A stretch of 64,000 bases of DNA from Desertimonas sp963733085. Lineage in GTDB: Bacteria > Actinomycetota > Acidimicrobiia > Acidimicrobiales > Ilumatobacteraceae. A model generated the notes under the pieces. The model did no database searches and was not told where the DNA came from. It saw nothing but the letters and a program-made list of their open reading frames with translations. This document shows positions 40,433-48,772 of this stretch, one piece after another. The number at the start of each line of letters is the position of its first letter. Within the stretch, counting starts at the first letter, position 1. The translations under genes were made by a program, and so were the position numbers. The stretch is taken from positions 62,001 to 126,000 of the forward strand of contig CAVTBY010000009.1 in assembly GCA_963733085.1 (NCBI GenBank). The letters run 5' to 3'.

Positions 40433-43195
40433 TTGGTCATACCGAGTGGCGACCGTGGACTTCGGGGACGGCGGCGCGAGTGCGACGTGCTCGACCGACT
40501 GGTCGACTCGGCGCGGGGTGGTCGGAGTCAGGTTCTCCTACTGCGCGGCGAGGCGGGGATCGGCAAGACCGCGTTGATGGACTACGTCGCGAAGAGGGCC
40601 ACCGGGTGTCGCGTCGTGCGCGCCGCTGGCGTTCAGTCCGAGATGGAGCTCGCTTTCGCCGGCGTTCACCAACTGTGCCTTCCGATGCTGGACTACCTCG
40701 ATCGACTACCTGGCCCCCAGCGCGAGGCGTTAGCGAGCGCGTTCGGCCTGAGCACCGGTAGAACACCCGACCGCTTCCTGGTCGCGCTGGCGGTGCTCAG
40801 CCTGCTCGCCGACGCCGCCGAGGAGCAGCCGCTGGTCTGCATCGTCGACGATGTGCAATGGCTCGACGAGCCGTCTGCGCTGACGTTGTCGTTCGTGGCC
40901 CGCCGCCTGCTGGCAGAACCGATCGCGGTGGTGCTGGCATCGCGGGATGGCGACGGCGATCAGGAGCTGGCGTGGCTACCGGACCTCGAGGTGCGGGGAC
41001 TGAGCTCTGGTGATGCCCGCGCCTTGCTCGATTCGGTGATCACGGGTCCGATCGAGGGGCGGGTGCGTGACCGGGTCCTCGCCGAGGCGCGCGGCAATCC
41101 GCTGGCGTTGCTCGAGCTGCCCCGCGAGCTGACGCCGGCGGAGTTGGCGTTCGGGTTCGGACCGCCGGACGGGAAGCCCCTGATCAGCCGCATCGAAGAG
41201 GAATTTCTCCGCCGGATCGAGTCGCTGCCGGTCGACACGAGGCGACTCCTGCTGATGGCCGCGGTCGAACCGGTGGGTGACGCGACGGTACTGTGGCGAG
41301 CGGCCAAGCTGCTCGGGATCGGACCTGACGCGGCGGCTCCGGGCGAGGCGACTGGACTGGTCGACTTTGGCGTCCAGGTCCGGTTCAGGCACCCGCTGGT
41401 CCGCTCGGCGGTCCATCGCGCCGCGCGGCCGGCCGACCTTCGTGACATGCACCGCGCGCTCGCCGAGGTGACCGACCCGGAGGTCGAGCCAGATCGCCGT
41501 GCGTGGCACCGCGCCTACGCCACGCTCGGACCGGACGAGGACGTTGCCGGCGACCTCGAGCGCTCCGCGGGCCGGGCTCAGGCTCGTGGTGGACTCGCCG
41601 TCGCGGGCGCCTTCCTCGCGCGCGCCGCCGAGTTGACACCCGATGCCGGCAATCGCGCTCGACGCGCGTTGGATGCCGCCCAGGCCTACATCCAGGCGGG
41701 TTCGTTCGACTCGGCCCTGGCGATGCTGGCTATCGCCGAGGAGGGGCCGGATGACGCCTTCCGCCGAGCGCGGATCGACCTTCTGCGGGCGCAGCTCGCG
41801 TTCGCGTCGAACCATGGCAGTGAAGCCACGCCTCTATTGCTCGCCGCGGCGCAGCGCTTCGAACAGCTGGACGTCAGGTCGGCGCGGGCGACGTACTTGG
41901 CGGCGTTCGGCGCGGCGATGTTGACCGGCTGCCTCGCTGCCGGTGTTGGCCTGCGGGAGGTCGCGCGGGCGGCACGTCGAGCGGAGCAATCGCCCGAGCC
42001 GACGAAAGATGACCTGTTACTCGACAGCCTGGCCGTCCTGTTTACGGAGCGGTACGCGGATGCGATGCCGCTGTTGAAACCGATGTTGTCGGCGTTCTGC
42101 GCGGATGACACGTCGGGCAAGCAGGAACCGCGCTGGCTGTGGATCCCTGGGGCCATTGCGGCCGGTGTCTGGGACGACGAGAGCTTGCGCATCATCACTA
42201 CCCGTCACGTGCAGCTGGCACGGGAATTCGGCGCGCTCAGTGAACTCTTGCTTGCGCTCAACTCGCGCGTATTCGAGCACCTGTTTGCGGGCGAACTGGC
42301 CGCGGCCGCCGCGCTCGTCGAGGAGATCGAGGTGGTGAGACAGGCGACCGGGAGCAATCTCGCACCGTACGGTGCCCTTGCGCTTGCTGCGGCGCGGGGT
42401 CGCCAGGACGAGGCCGAACCGGCGATCGCCGCCGGCGCGGCCGAGGCGTTGGCGCGCGGCGAGGGGGGTGGGTGGAGCGTGGCCCAGTGGGCCGCGGCGT
42501 TGCTGTACAACGGCCTGGGCCGTCATGAGGACGCCGTCGCCGCCGTCGGGCGAGCCGCCGAGTTCACCATTGGCATCGCCAACTGGGGGCTGGCCGAACT
42601 GGTTGAGGCCGCGGCAAGGAGCGCACGGCGAGATCTCGCCGTGGATGCCGTCGGTCAGCTTGGCGACATGGCTGGCGCGTCGGGCACCGACTGGGCGCTC
42701 GGAGTTCTAGCGCGCTCACAAGCCCTCGTGACCGACGGCGACGCCGCCGAGCCGCTCCATCGCGAGGCGATCGAGCGGCTGGCTCGAACTCGAGTCAGGC
42801 TCGAAACGGGTCGCGCCCACCTCCTCTATGGGGAGTGGTTGCGGGGTCAGCAACGACGCGTCGACGCCCGAGAGCAACTCCGCTGTGCGCACGAGATGTT
42901 CGACAGCATGGGGGCGGCCGCATTCGCCGAGCGTGCTCGTCGGGAGCTGCTCGCGACCGGGGAAACGGTGCGCAAACGCCCGGTCGACACGAGCGACGTA
43001 CTCACCGCGCAAGAGGCGCAGATCGCCCGGCTCGCCGCCGCCGGCGAGACCAATCCCGAAATCGGCAGCCGTCTGTTCATCAGTCCGCGAACGGTCGAGT
43101 ACCACCTGCACAAAGTGTTCACCAAGCTCGACGTCACGTCGCGTCGAGGACTCCGTACAGCGCTGCCCGGCGGTCGCGACGCGACGTCTGCGTAG
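40433..43195 (+). CDS. LAL-type AAA/LuxR transcriptional regulator, copy 2 (intact)
   Basis: A 920-aa uninterrupted paralogue of copies 1 and 3. AAA module: GRRRECDVLDRLVDSARGGR, VLLLRGEAGIGKTALMDYVA (Walker A), PLVCIVDDVQWLDEPSALTL (Walker B), ARGNPLALLELPRELTPAEL and VRFRHPLVRSAVHRAARPAD. The middle is helical and TPR-like (WALGVLARSQALVTDGDAAE). The C-terminal LuxR domain is LTAQEAQIARLAAAGETNPE, FISPRTVEYHLHKVFTKLDV. The frame begins at TTG 40433 with no good ribosome binding site, so the start is uncertain by a few codons. Inducer and targets are unknown. It converges on the NmrA-like gene with a shared hairpin. Confidence 0.93.
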   Translation: MVIPSGDRGLRGRRRECDVLDRLVDSARGGRSQVLLLRGEAGIGKTALMDYVAKRATGCRVVRAAGVQSEMELAFAGVHQLCLPMLDYLDRLPGPQREALASAFGLSTGRTPDRFLVALAVLSLLADAAEEQPLVCIVDDVQWLDEPSALTLSFVARRLLAEPIAVVLASRDGDGDQELAWLPDLEVRGLSSGDARALLDSVITGPIEGRVRDRVLAEARGNPLALLELPRELTPAELAFGFGPPDGKPLISRIEEEFLRRIESLPVDTRRLLLMAAVEPVGDATVLWRAAKLLGIGPDAAAPGEATGLVDFGVQVRFRHPLVRSAVHRAARPADLRDMHRALAEVTDPEVEPDRRAWHRAYATLGPDEDVAGDLERSAGRAQARGGLAVAGAFLARAAELTPDAGNRARRALDAAQAYIQAGSFDSALAMLAIAEEGPDDAFRRARIDLLRAQLAFASNHGSEATPLLLAAAQRFEQLDVRSARATYLAAFGAAMLTGCLAAGVGLREVARAARRAEQSPEPTKDDLLLDSLAVLFTERYADAMPLLKPMLSAFCADDTSGKQEPRWLWIPGAIAAGVWDDESLRIITTRHVQLAREFGALSELLLALNSRVFEHLFAGELAAAAALVEEIEVVRQATGSNLAPYGALALAAARGRQDEAEPAIAAGAAEALARGEGGGWSVAQWAAALLYNGLGRHEDAVAAVGRAAEFTIGIANWGLAELVEAAARSARRDLAVDAVGQLGDMAGASGTDWALGVLARSQALVTDGDAAEPLHREAIERLARTRVRLETGRAHLLYGEWLRGQQRRVDAREQLRCAHEMFDSMGAAAFAERARRELLATGETVRKRPVDTSDVLTAQEAQIARLAAAGETNPEIGSRLFISPRTVEYHLHKVFTKLDVTSRRGLRTALPGGRDATSA

Positions 43196-43216
43196 CCGAG
43201 CGGCTACGCAGACGTC
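43183..43216. terminator. Perfect 15-base bidirectional terminator containing both stop codons
   Basis: GACGTCTGCGTAGCC (43183-43197), loop GAGC, GGCTACGCAGACGTC (43202-43216): a fully paired 15-base stem. The plus-strand regulator stop (TAG, 43193-43195) and the minus-strand oxidoreductase stop (TAG, 43206-43204) lie symmetrically within the arms, so both proteins end in ...TSA. The symmetry strongly indicates a terminator shared by the convergent genes. Confidence 0.9.
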
Positions 43217-43962
43217 GTCGACTCTTTGAACCAATCTTCGAACGAGGTTGTGGCGAGCTGGGCGTCGGCGTCGGGCACCAACGTACGCTCGCCGAGCTGG
43301 GCACCGAAATACGGAGCGGTGGGATCGGTCACGACCCGCCGTGGGTCACCACGGGCCGCGAGCACGTTCCGGACGAGTTCGTCGAAGCGGAACTGCTCCG
43401 GTCCGGCGACCTCGACGATGCCGTTCAACGGTGGGTTGACGGCTGCCCTCCCGACCGCTGAGGCGACGTCGTCGGCGGCCATCGGCTGGATGAGAACCGC
43501 TGGTAGGCGGACGGTGTCGCCATCCGTGGACGAGTCGGCGATGCGGGCGAGGAACTCGAAGAACTGCGTCGCGCGCACGATCGAGTAGGGAATCGGCGAG
43601 CTCGTGATCAGCCGCTCCTGGGCGAGCTTGGCCCGGAAGTATCCGCTCGTCGGCGACCGGTCGGAACCAACGACCGACAGCGCGACGTGGTGTCCCACGC
43701 CCGCGGCACGCTCAGCTTCGAGCAGATTGCCGGTTGACGTCTCGAAGAACTCGAGCACGGCGGCATCCTCGAATGACGGCGAGTTCGACACGTCGACGAC
43801 CACGGAGGCGCCCTCGAGAGCCTCGGCCAACCCTTCTCCGGTGAGTGTGTTGACGCCTGAATCGGGGGAGGCCGCGACTGCTTCATGCCCGTGCTCACGG
43901 AGCTTGGCGACGAGCTTCGAGCCGATCAACCCGCTCCCGCCGATGACGACGATCTTCATCAT
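43204..43962 (-). CDS. NmrA/atypical SDR NAD(P)-binding protein
   Basis: A 252-aa atypical short-chain dehydrogenase. It begins KIVVIGGSGLIGSKLVAKLR (GGxGxxG NAD(P) motif), then ASVVVDVSNSPSFEDAAVLE, HHVALSVVGSDRSPTSGYFR, AKLAQERLITSSPIPYSIVR, LIQPMAADDVASAVGRAAVN and PEQFRFDELVRNVLAARGDP. This is the NmrA/NAD-epimerase-like group, often a redox sensor or quinone oxidoreductase rather than a classical enzyme; the Tyr-x-x-x-Lys signature becomes YFRAK here. ATG 43962 or 43959. It converges on LAL copy 2. Confidence 0.9.
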   Translation of the reverse strand: MMKIVVIGGSGLIGSKLVAKLREHGHEAVAASPDSGVNTLTGEGLAEALEGASVVVDVSNSPSFEDAAVLEFFETSTGNLLEAERAAGVGHHVALSVVGSDRSPTSGYFRAKLAQERLITSSPIPYSIVRATQFFEFLARIADSSTDGDTVRLPAVLIQPMAADDVASAVGRAAVNPPLNGIVEVAGPEQFRFDELVRNVLAARGDPRRVVTDPTAPYFGAQLGERTLVPDADAQLATTSFEDWFKESTTSA

Positions 43963-44095
43963 GACCTTCCTTCTGGCTCCTGGTGAGCGCGGAAGCCCAC
44001 CGTTTCAAGCAGCAAGACCGGGCAGCGCGACACTCTGTGACAGGCAGCGCGAAAGTCGTGTCACACCCGGACGAGATCTTCGGTCTGTCCTCGCG

Positions 44096-44779
44096 GTGAT
44101 CATCGACTTCGAGCAAGCCCATCTCGTCGCCAGTGCGTTCGACGACGCCCCCCGAGTGCAGGACGGGACCACCGTCCGCGCCGCCTACGCCGACCTCGAC
44201 GCCCAGGCGGCGCGATGGTTCGACCGCCTCACCGGTGCGCGCGCTCGCAAACCGGTCCGAGTCGTGTACACCAGGACTCCGGAGCCATACGCGACAGCGC
44301 CTGAACTGTCGGATTCGGTCCGCGGGCATCGACTCCTCGAGATCTTCCCGGCGAGTCGGGATCGTGATCGCCGGCACCCGCTTCTCGACACCTCCGTCGG
44401 CGGCGCCTACGACCGATTTCGAGCCGTCCACGACATCGTGAGCCACGGATGGCGGCGCAACGGGTTCGATCGTCAAGGCGAGTTCTCCGCTTGGCTTGCC
44501 GAGGACCGCATGTACGGCGGACTGGCCCGCTGGGCGCTGGCGACGGAGCTCCACGGTGAGCACAGCATGCGCTGGACCACCGGCGACCTTGCCGACCACA
44601 AGGCTGTCCTCCTCGATCCCGGGCTGCTCGAAGCCTCGCGGATGCGCGGTGGCGTCGCGGCTCAGCGCGGGAACCGCGATCGAGCTGCGCCGGCCGACCG
44701 GCACGCGCCGACGTCACCAGTTGGGAGGCCCTGGTCATCCGCTGGGCACGCGACTGGGGACTGTCACGGAGGCGATTGA
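44096..44779 (+). CDS. Conserved actinobacterial protein of unknown function (FRAVHD motif)
   Basis: Frame of 227 aa from GTG 44096 (IIDFEQAHLVASAFDDAPRV). Conserved-looking blocks are TTVRAAYADLDAQAARWFDR, VRVVYTRTPEPY, AYDRFRAVHDIVSHGWRRNG, FDRQGEFSAWLAEDRMYGGL and ALATELHGEHSMRWTTGDLA. FRAVHDxxxH...GEFxA recalls a family of small proteins shared by actinobacteria and their phages; activity is unknown. The last 45 residues look off-frame: TSWEALVIRWARDWGLSRRR in another frame reads better, so a shift near 44660-44700 is likely. It is divergent from the NmrA-like gene. Confidence 0.7.
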   Translation: MIIDFEQAHLVASAFDDAPRVQDGTTVRAAYADLDAQAARWFDRLTGARARKPVRVVYTRTPEPYATAPELSDSVRGHRLLEIFPASRDRDRRHPLLDTSVGGAYDRFRAVHDIVSHGWRRNGFDRQGEFSAWLAEDRMYGGLARWALATELHGEHSMRWTTGDLADHKAVLLDPGLLEASRMRGGVAAQRGNRDRAAPADRHAPTSPVGRPWSSAGHATGDCHGGD

Positions 44780-44838
44780 CCGGGGGCGGCGCGATGGTGG
44801 TCCCAATCGATCCCGACGACGGCGATTGGCGCAGGAGC

Positions 44839-45075
44839 ATGAACGACACACCTGGCGAGCAACCAGATCGACAACTCGAGACAGTGCACCAGCTGATGAA
44901 CGAGAACGTCACCATCGAAGGCGACGTGATCGAGGTCGCCACCAACACCTGGGCCATTCACGGCGTCACCGCCGTTGACGGTGACGTCATCGTCGCCGAG
45001 TTCGACACCTACGACCAGGCACGGGCCGTCCTCGACGAGCTCGCCGCCGAAGCGGGCGACGACACCGCCCGCTGA
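44839..45075 (+). CDS. Small conserved protein, paralogue A of an uncharacterised family
   Basis: A 78-aa acidic protein: MNDTPGEQPDRQLETVHQLM, VTIEGDVIEVATNTWAIHGV, VDGDVIVAEFDTYDQARAVL. It is plainly homologous to the protein at 50021-50272 (shared GEQPDxQL, GDxIEVxTxTWAIHG, AVDG, AExDxxDQAR). ATG 44839 is preferred because the paralogue starts at the equivalent residue, although ATG 44794 has a better spaced GGGGGC. The predicted fold is beta-beta-alpha, like a small ligand- or RNA-binding module. No named family recognised. Confidence 0.75.
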   Translation: MNDTPGEQPDRQLETVHQLMNENVTIEGDVIEVATNTWAIHGVTAVDGDVIVAEFDTYDQARAVLDELAAEAGDDTAR

Positions 45076-45183
45076 CCGTCAACCGGGAGAGCCGGCCGGA
45101 AGCCCGCTCCTGTCACGAGCACCACGAATCGACCTGCCCCCTGACGTCCGCGCTCGCTACCCCCAGATCGGAGGCCCACAGCG

Positions 45184-45873
45184 GTGAACGCTCAGCTGAC
45201 ATCCACGACCAGCAAGAAGGCATATTGCGGGCGAACTGCCGAACAGGCGGAGCGACCGCTCGACGATGGCGCCGAAGTCTTCGCGAGCTTGCGTCGGCGG
45301 CTCTTCGGCATCGCCTATCGGATCACCGGCAGCTGGACCGAGGCCGAGGACGTCGTGCAGGACGCGTGGTTGCGGTGGCAGTGCTTCGAGCGCACGACCG
45401 TTCGGAACGCAACGGCGTTCCTCGTCACGACCACCACCCGCCTCGCGATCAACGCGACCCATTCCGCTCGGGCGCGCCGCGAGTCGTACCTTGGCGAGTG
45501 GGCCCACGATTCAGTCCACCCGGGCGTCGACCCCGCCTCAGGAGCCGTCCAGAACGAAGAGCTCGAACTCGGGCTGGTGCTCCTGATGGAGCGGCTCTCG
45601 CCGAGCGAATGCGCTGCATACGTGCTGCGCCGAGCATTCGGATACCCGTACTCGAGGATCGCCGACTTGCTGCAGTCGACGGAGGCCAATGCTCGCCAAC
45701 TCGTCAGCCGTTCCGGCAAACATCTCGCCAGCGGACGACGACAGTCCGCTCCCCCGGTCCAGCGGCGACGCCTGCTGAACGCATTCCTCGCCGCGGCACA
45801 CACCGGGCAATTCGGCGCTCTCGAGGAGCTGTTCGGCCCCCAGACGTCGTCGGTCGGTCTCACGGCTGGCTGA
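45184..45873 (+). CDS. ECF41-like RNA polymerase sigma factor with truncated SnoaL-like C-terminus
   Basis: A 229-aa sigma factor. Region 2 is FASLRRRLFGIAYRITGSWT, EAEDVVQDAWLRWQCF, FLVTTTTRLAINATHSARAR; region 4 is LSPSECAAYVLRRAFGYPYS, RIADLLQSTEANARQLVSRS. ECF41 factors then carry a SnoaL-like domain of about 100 aa that modulates activity. Here only its first helix (RRLLNAFLAAAHTGQFGALE) is present before the frame ends; DVVGRSHG in the next frame suggests a frameshift or deletion. GTG 45184 follows CGGAGG. Its neighbour is an exported hydrolase rather than the usual oxidoreductase or decarboxylase. Confidence 0.85.
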   Translation: MNAQLTSTTSKKAYCGRTAEQAERPLDDGAEVFASLRRRLFGIAYRITGSWTEAEDVVQDAWLRWQCFERTTVRNATAFLVTTTTRLAINATHSARARRESYLGEWAHDSVHPGVDPASGAVQNEELELGLVLLMERLSPSECAAYVLRRAFGYPYSRIADLLQSTEANARQLVSRSGKHLASGRRQSAPPVQRRRLLNAFLAAAHTGQFGALEELFGPQTSSVGLTAG

Positions 45874-46002
45874 CGTTCCAACGTGAGGGAGCCGCGCAAC
45901 CGTGCACTGACGGCGAGTCACAAATCGTGCTGCTCGCCGGTCTTCATCGTGCCCGACCGGCGGTCACGACCGCCGCTACCAACGTCCAGAAACGGAGCCC
46001 CC

Positions 46003-46854
46003 ATGCGCCTAGAGACAGTCACCCTCCGAACGTCGTTGTTGCGGCTGATACCCGCGATGATCCTGATCGGCGTGCTCGGCCTGATCGGCGCCGGTCCCTC
46101 CGCGACGACTTCCGCCAGCAGCCCTGATCAACTCCAGGACGGCCCGACGATCGTTCTCGTACACGGATCGTTCGCCGACGCCTCCGGGTTCAACGATGTG
46201 CTCCAACAACTCCAGGCACTCGACTTTGCAACGATCGCGCCGTCCAACCCACTCCGCACACTCGCCAGCGATGCCGCCCACATCCAGAGCGTGCTCGACA
46301 GCATCGACGGACCGATCGTCCTCGTCGCTCACTCGTACGGCGGCATGGTGATCACCAATGCAGCCACCGGCAACCCCAACGTGCAGGCCCTCGTCTACAT
46401 CAACGGATTCGCACCGGCGGAGGGCGAAACCGCCGGCGACTTGGTGTACCAGTTCCCCGGCAGCCTGATCATCCCGGAGAACTTGACCGTGCGCCCATAC
46501 CCGGCCACGGACCCGGCCGCTTCGGGACAGGAGGCATACATCAACGCCGACGTCTTCCAGGAAGCCTTCGCTGCAGACCTCGATCCCCAGACGACAGCGG
46601 TGATGGCCGCCACGCAACGTCCCATCGACCTCGCCACGCTCGAACAACCCTCCGGCCCACCCGCCTGGGAGACCATCCCGTCATGGTTCATCATCGGCAC
46701 CGAGGACAACACCATTCCCCCCGACCTCCATCGGTTCATGGCCGAACGCGCCGGCGCCGTGAGCACCGTCGAGCTCACCGCGTCACACGTCGTCATGATG
46801 TCGCAGCCAGAGGCCGTCGTCGACGTCATCGTCGAAGCGGCGCAACAGCAGTGA
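46003..46854 (+). CDS. Exported alpha/beta hydrolase (island subfamily, copy 3)
   Basis: A 283-aa hydrolase with an N-terminal export signal (TLRTSLLRLIPAMILIGVLG, then LIGAGPSATTSAS). Catalytic layout equals copies 1, 2 and 4: DGPTIVLVHGSFADASGFND, IAPSNPLRTLASDAAHIQSV, IVLVAHSYGGMVITNAATGN (Ser), ALVYINGFAPAEGETAGDLV, WFIIGTEDNTIPPDLHRFMA (Asp) and LTASHVVMMSQPEAVVDVIV (His). It is the only copy with a signal peptide. ATG 46003 is chosen as the start of the signal; the frame is open to 45883. Its stop overlaps the next start (GTGA). Confidence 0.92.
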   Translation: MRLETVTLRTSLLRLIPAMILIGVLGLIGAGPSATTSASSPDQLQDGPTIVLVHGSFADASGFNDVLQQLQALDFATIAPSNPLRTLASDAAHIQSVLDSIDGPIVLVAHSYGGMVITNAATGNPNVQALVYINGFAPAEGETAGDLVYQFPGSLIIPENLTVRPYPATDPAASGQEAYINADVFQEAFAADLDPQTTAVMAATQRPIDLATLEQPSGPPAWETIPSWFIIGTEDNTIPPDLHRFMAERAGAVSTVELTASHVVMMSQPEAVVDVIVEAAQQQ

Positions 46855-47090
46855 CGAACGACATCGACGCCCGGGCGCGCTTTGAGACCGAAATCAAGCC
46901 CCTCTTCCGGGAGCGTGATCGGATGGCGATGCAGTCCCACTTCGACCTCTGGTCGTATGACGACGTCAGCGAACACGCAGGCGACATCCTCATGCGCCTC
47001 CGCGATGGCACCATGCCGTGCGACGGCGCTTGGCCGTCTGCACAGGTCGACCTGTTTGAACGCTGGGTCGAAGGCGGAAAGCAGCGGTGA
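46851..47090 (+). CDS. Small conserved protein with MPCDGAWP motif
   Basis: A 79-aa protein starting at GTG 46851 inside the hydrolase stop codon, hence translationally coupled. Blocks: FETEIKPLFRERDRMAMQSH, FDLWSYDDVSEHAGDILMRL, RDGTMPCDGAWPSAQVDLFE, RWVEGG. This FRxxDRxxM..FDLW..DV...MPCDGxWP pattern occurs in small stand-alone proteins and as a C-terminal module elsewhere; its function is unestablished. The single Cys in MPCDG may be functional. Coupling suggests it works with, or is a by-product of, the exported hydrolase operon. Confidence 0.75.
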   Translation: MTNDIDARARFETEIKPLFRERDRMAMQSHFDLWSYDDVSEHAGDILMRLRDGTMPCDGAWPSAQVDLFERWVEGGKQR

Positions 47091-47162
47091 ACGCCGACCG
47101 GTCGCTTTAACAGTGACCCCGCGTTTTCTCTACGACCACTCGGCGACGCAAGGAGACCAACG

Positions 47163-47510
47163 ATGAGCGACGATCAGGTGAACGCCAACCTCAGTGGCAT
47201 GGATGACCTTGACTTCGACGGATGGAACAACGCCGACTGGCATGGCGTGTTCGCCCACCAACACGCCGAAGACGTTTACGTTGACTTCAAGGGCGCGGCG
47301 CCCACTCGAGGTCTCGACCAGCACATCGATGCAATGAAGGCCTACGTCGAGTCCGTCGGCGGAACGCCGCCGCAGGTCGTTGCCCACCCGATCGCGTTCG
47401 GCTCCGGCGAGTGGACCTGCGTCGTCGGCGAGTTCTCCGACGGCAGCCGCATGGTCACAGTCGCCAAGTGGCGCGACGGCGTGATCGCCGAGGAGTACAT
47501 CTGGGTTTGA
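47163..47510 (+). CDS. SnoaL-like (NTF2-fold) polyketide-cyclase-type protein
   Basis: A 115-aa cone-shaped NTF2-fold protein: LSGMDDLDFDGWNNADWHGV, FAHQHAEDVYVDFKGAAPTR, GLDQHIDAMKAYVESVGG, WTCVVGEFSDGSRMVTVAKW, DGVIAEEYIWV. SnoaL relatives bind small hydrophobic substrates and are often annotated as ester cyclases. AAGGAGACCAACG precedes ATG 47163. It is third in the same-strand run after the exported hydrolase. Confidence 0.88.
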   Translation: MSDDQVNANLSGMDDLDFDGWNNADWHGVFAHQHAEDVYVDFKGAAPTRGLDQHIDAMKAYVESVGGTPPQVVAHPIAFGSGEWTCVVGEFSDGSRMVTVAKWRDGVIAEEYIWV

Positions 47511-47598
47511 CGCCGGCTCAGAGCGCGCGCCATAGGTGCGACGGGTCGCCGTAGGGCGACTTCACGGCTGCATTGCTCTTGAAGATGGTTGGTACTGG

Positions 47599-47744
47599 CC
47601 GGCGGCGACGGCTTGAAATGGTTTGTGTCAGCAAATCAACCCATAGTCAGCCGTTGAGCTGACGGAAAGGTTGCTGAACTGGTTTGTGTCAGGCGATCGC
47701 CGTCGATCTGGTCGTTTTCCTGACGCAAACCTGGTAGCCGCCGG
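47599..47744. repeat. Structured intergenic region with repeated GGTTTGTGTCAG
   Basis: GGTTTGTGTCAG occurs at 47620-47631 and 47681-47692, and inverted as CTGACGCAAACC at 47720-47731. The outer ends also match: CCGGCGGC starts at 47599 and its complement ends at 47744. The region lies between the convergent ends of the SnoaL-like gene and the hydrolase at 47772, so it may terminate both. It may also be a MITE-like relic, and the core resembles the stem at 20340. Confidence 0.6.
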
Positions 47745-47771
47745 TTCAACTCCGAAAGTTGTGGGCGATCG

Positions 47772-48668
47772 TCAGCCACGCACATGCGCGGGTCGGCGGT
47801 CGTTCTCGGCGCGGACACCCTCGCCGGGGAGTGACCGCTGGACGAAGTCGAGCGCCGTTTGGGCGACCTCGCGCCAACCATGGTCGATCGTGAGAGCGTG
47901 GCCTCGGTTCGGTATCTTCACGATCTCTGTCACGCCGGGGTTGCGCCGCTGGCGCTTGTAGGAGGCGTTGGCGATCGCCCACGGCACCGTGTGGTCCCTC
48001 TCGCCCTCGATGATCAGCAGGGGACCGCGGTCGGGGTTCTTGGTGTTCACCTTCGCCTCCGTCCACGGGTTGAGGTTGGCGTTGCCCATCTGCGCGAGCG
48101 CGATCCCGGAGCCGGCGACGTGGAACTTGTCGTAGAGCTCCTTCGCCTCCTTCTCGTCCAGTGCGTTCGCCCAGCCGTACTTGAACTGCTTGAACGTGAG
48201 CGTGATCGCGCGGCGACGGTTGAGCGGGTTGATCAGAAATGGGCCTGCCGACCTGAGCACGGCTGGCGGTAGGGGCAGCACGCCGCGGAACACCCCTGGA
48301 TCGATCGCCACGGTCGCCGCCGCGAGGCCTCGGCCGGCGAGCATCTGCGCCAAGAGGCCGCCGGTCGAGTGTCCCATCACCACTGGCTTCTTGTCCAACG
48401 CCTTGATGATCGCGGTGGTGTGGTCGGCGATCTGCTTCAAGGTCTTCCTGGCGAGGACGTTCGGGTCTTTCCGAGCCGCGTCAACCGTGGCTGGGTCGTC
48501 AGGCCAGTCCGGCGTCAGCGGCGCGTAGCCGGCCTGTTTGAAGAAGTCCGCCCAGTTGGCCCAGCTGCTCGGCAGCACCCAGAGGCCGTGGATGAGGACC
48601 ACCGGGGTGTCGCCGGAAGCGTTGGCCGCCGCGATCTCCTGCCTCTCCCGATCGGAAATTGACGTCAT
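47772..48668 (-). CDS. Alpha/beta hydrolase (distinct subfamily)
   Basis: A 298-aa hydrolase: TPVVLIHGLWVLPSSWANWA, YAPLTPDWPDDPATVDAARK, KPVVMGHSTGGLLAQMLAGR (Ser nucleophile), VFRGVLPLPPAVLRSAGPFL, PLLIIEGERDHTVPWAIANA (Asp), KIPNRGHALTIDHGWREVAQ (His). It is longer than the GHSYGG subfamily and carries a different cap (FKQFKYGWANALDEKEAKEL). GGAGGGGAG precedes ATG 48668. The last residues (GVRAENDRRPAHVRG) are low-complexity. Substrate unknown. Confidence 0.92.
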   Translation of the reverse strand: MTSISDRERQEIAAANASGDTPVVLIHGLWVLPSSWANWADFFKQAGYAPLTPDWPDDPATVDAARKDPNVLARKTLKQIADHTTAIIKALDKKPVVMGHSTGGLLAQMLAGRGLAAATVAIDPGVFRGVLPLPPAVLRSAGPFLINPLNRRRAITLTFKQFKYGWANALDEKEAKELYDKFHVAGSGIALAQMGNANLNPWTEAKVNTKNPDRGPLLIIEGERDHTVPWAIANASYKRQRRNPGVTEIVKIPNRGHALTIDHGWREVAQTALDFVQRSLPGEGVRAENDRRPAHVRG

Positions 48669-48772
48669 GACGAGCTCCCCTCCGGACGGGTGACGGACCA
48701 CCGTCGTGTCACCGCTTCACTTCGTGGCGCCAGCGTCGCATGGGTCGCCGCGGGTCGCATCCGTGTCACTCC

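Noticed and set aside
40207..40440. Minus-strand frame ending IWYWCYADAEYFRLDVPPGP
   Set aside because: The ending looks protein-like, but there is no supported start or domain, and it lies across the start of LAL copy 2; left unannotated.
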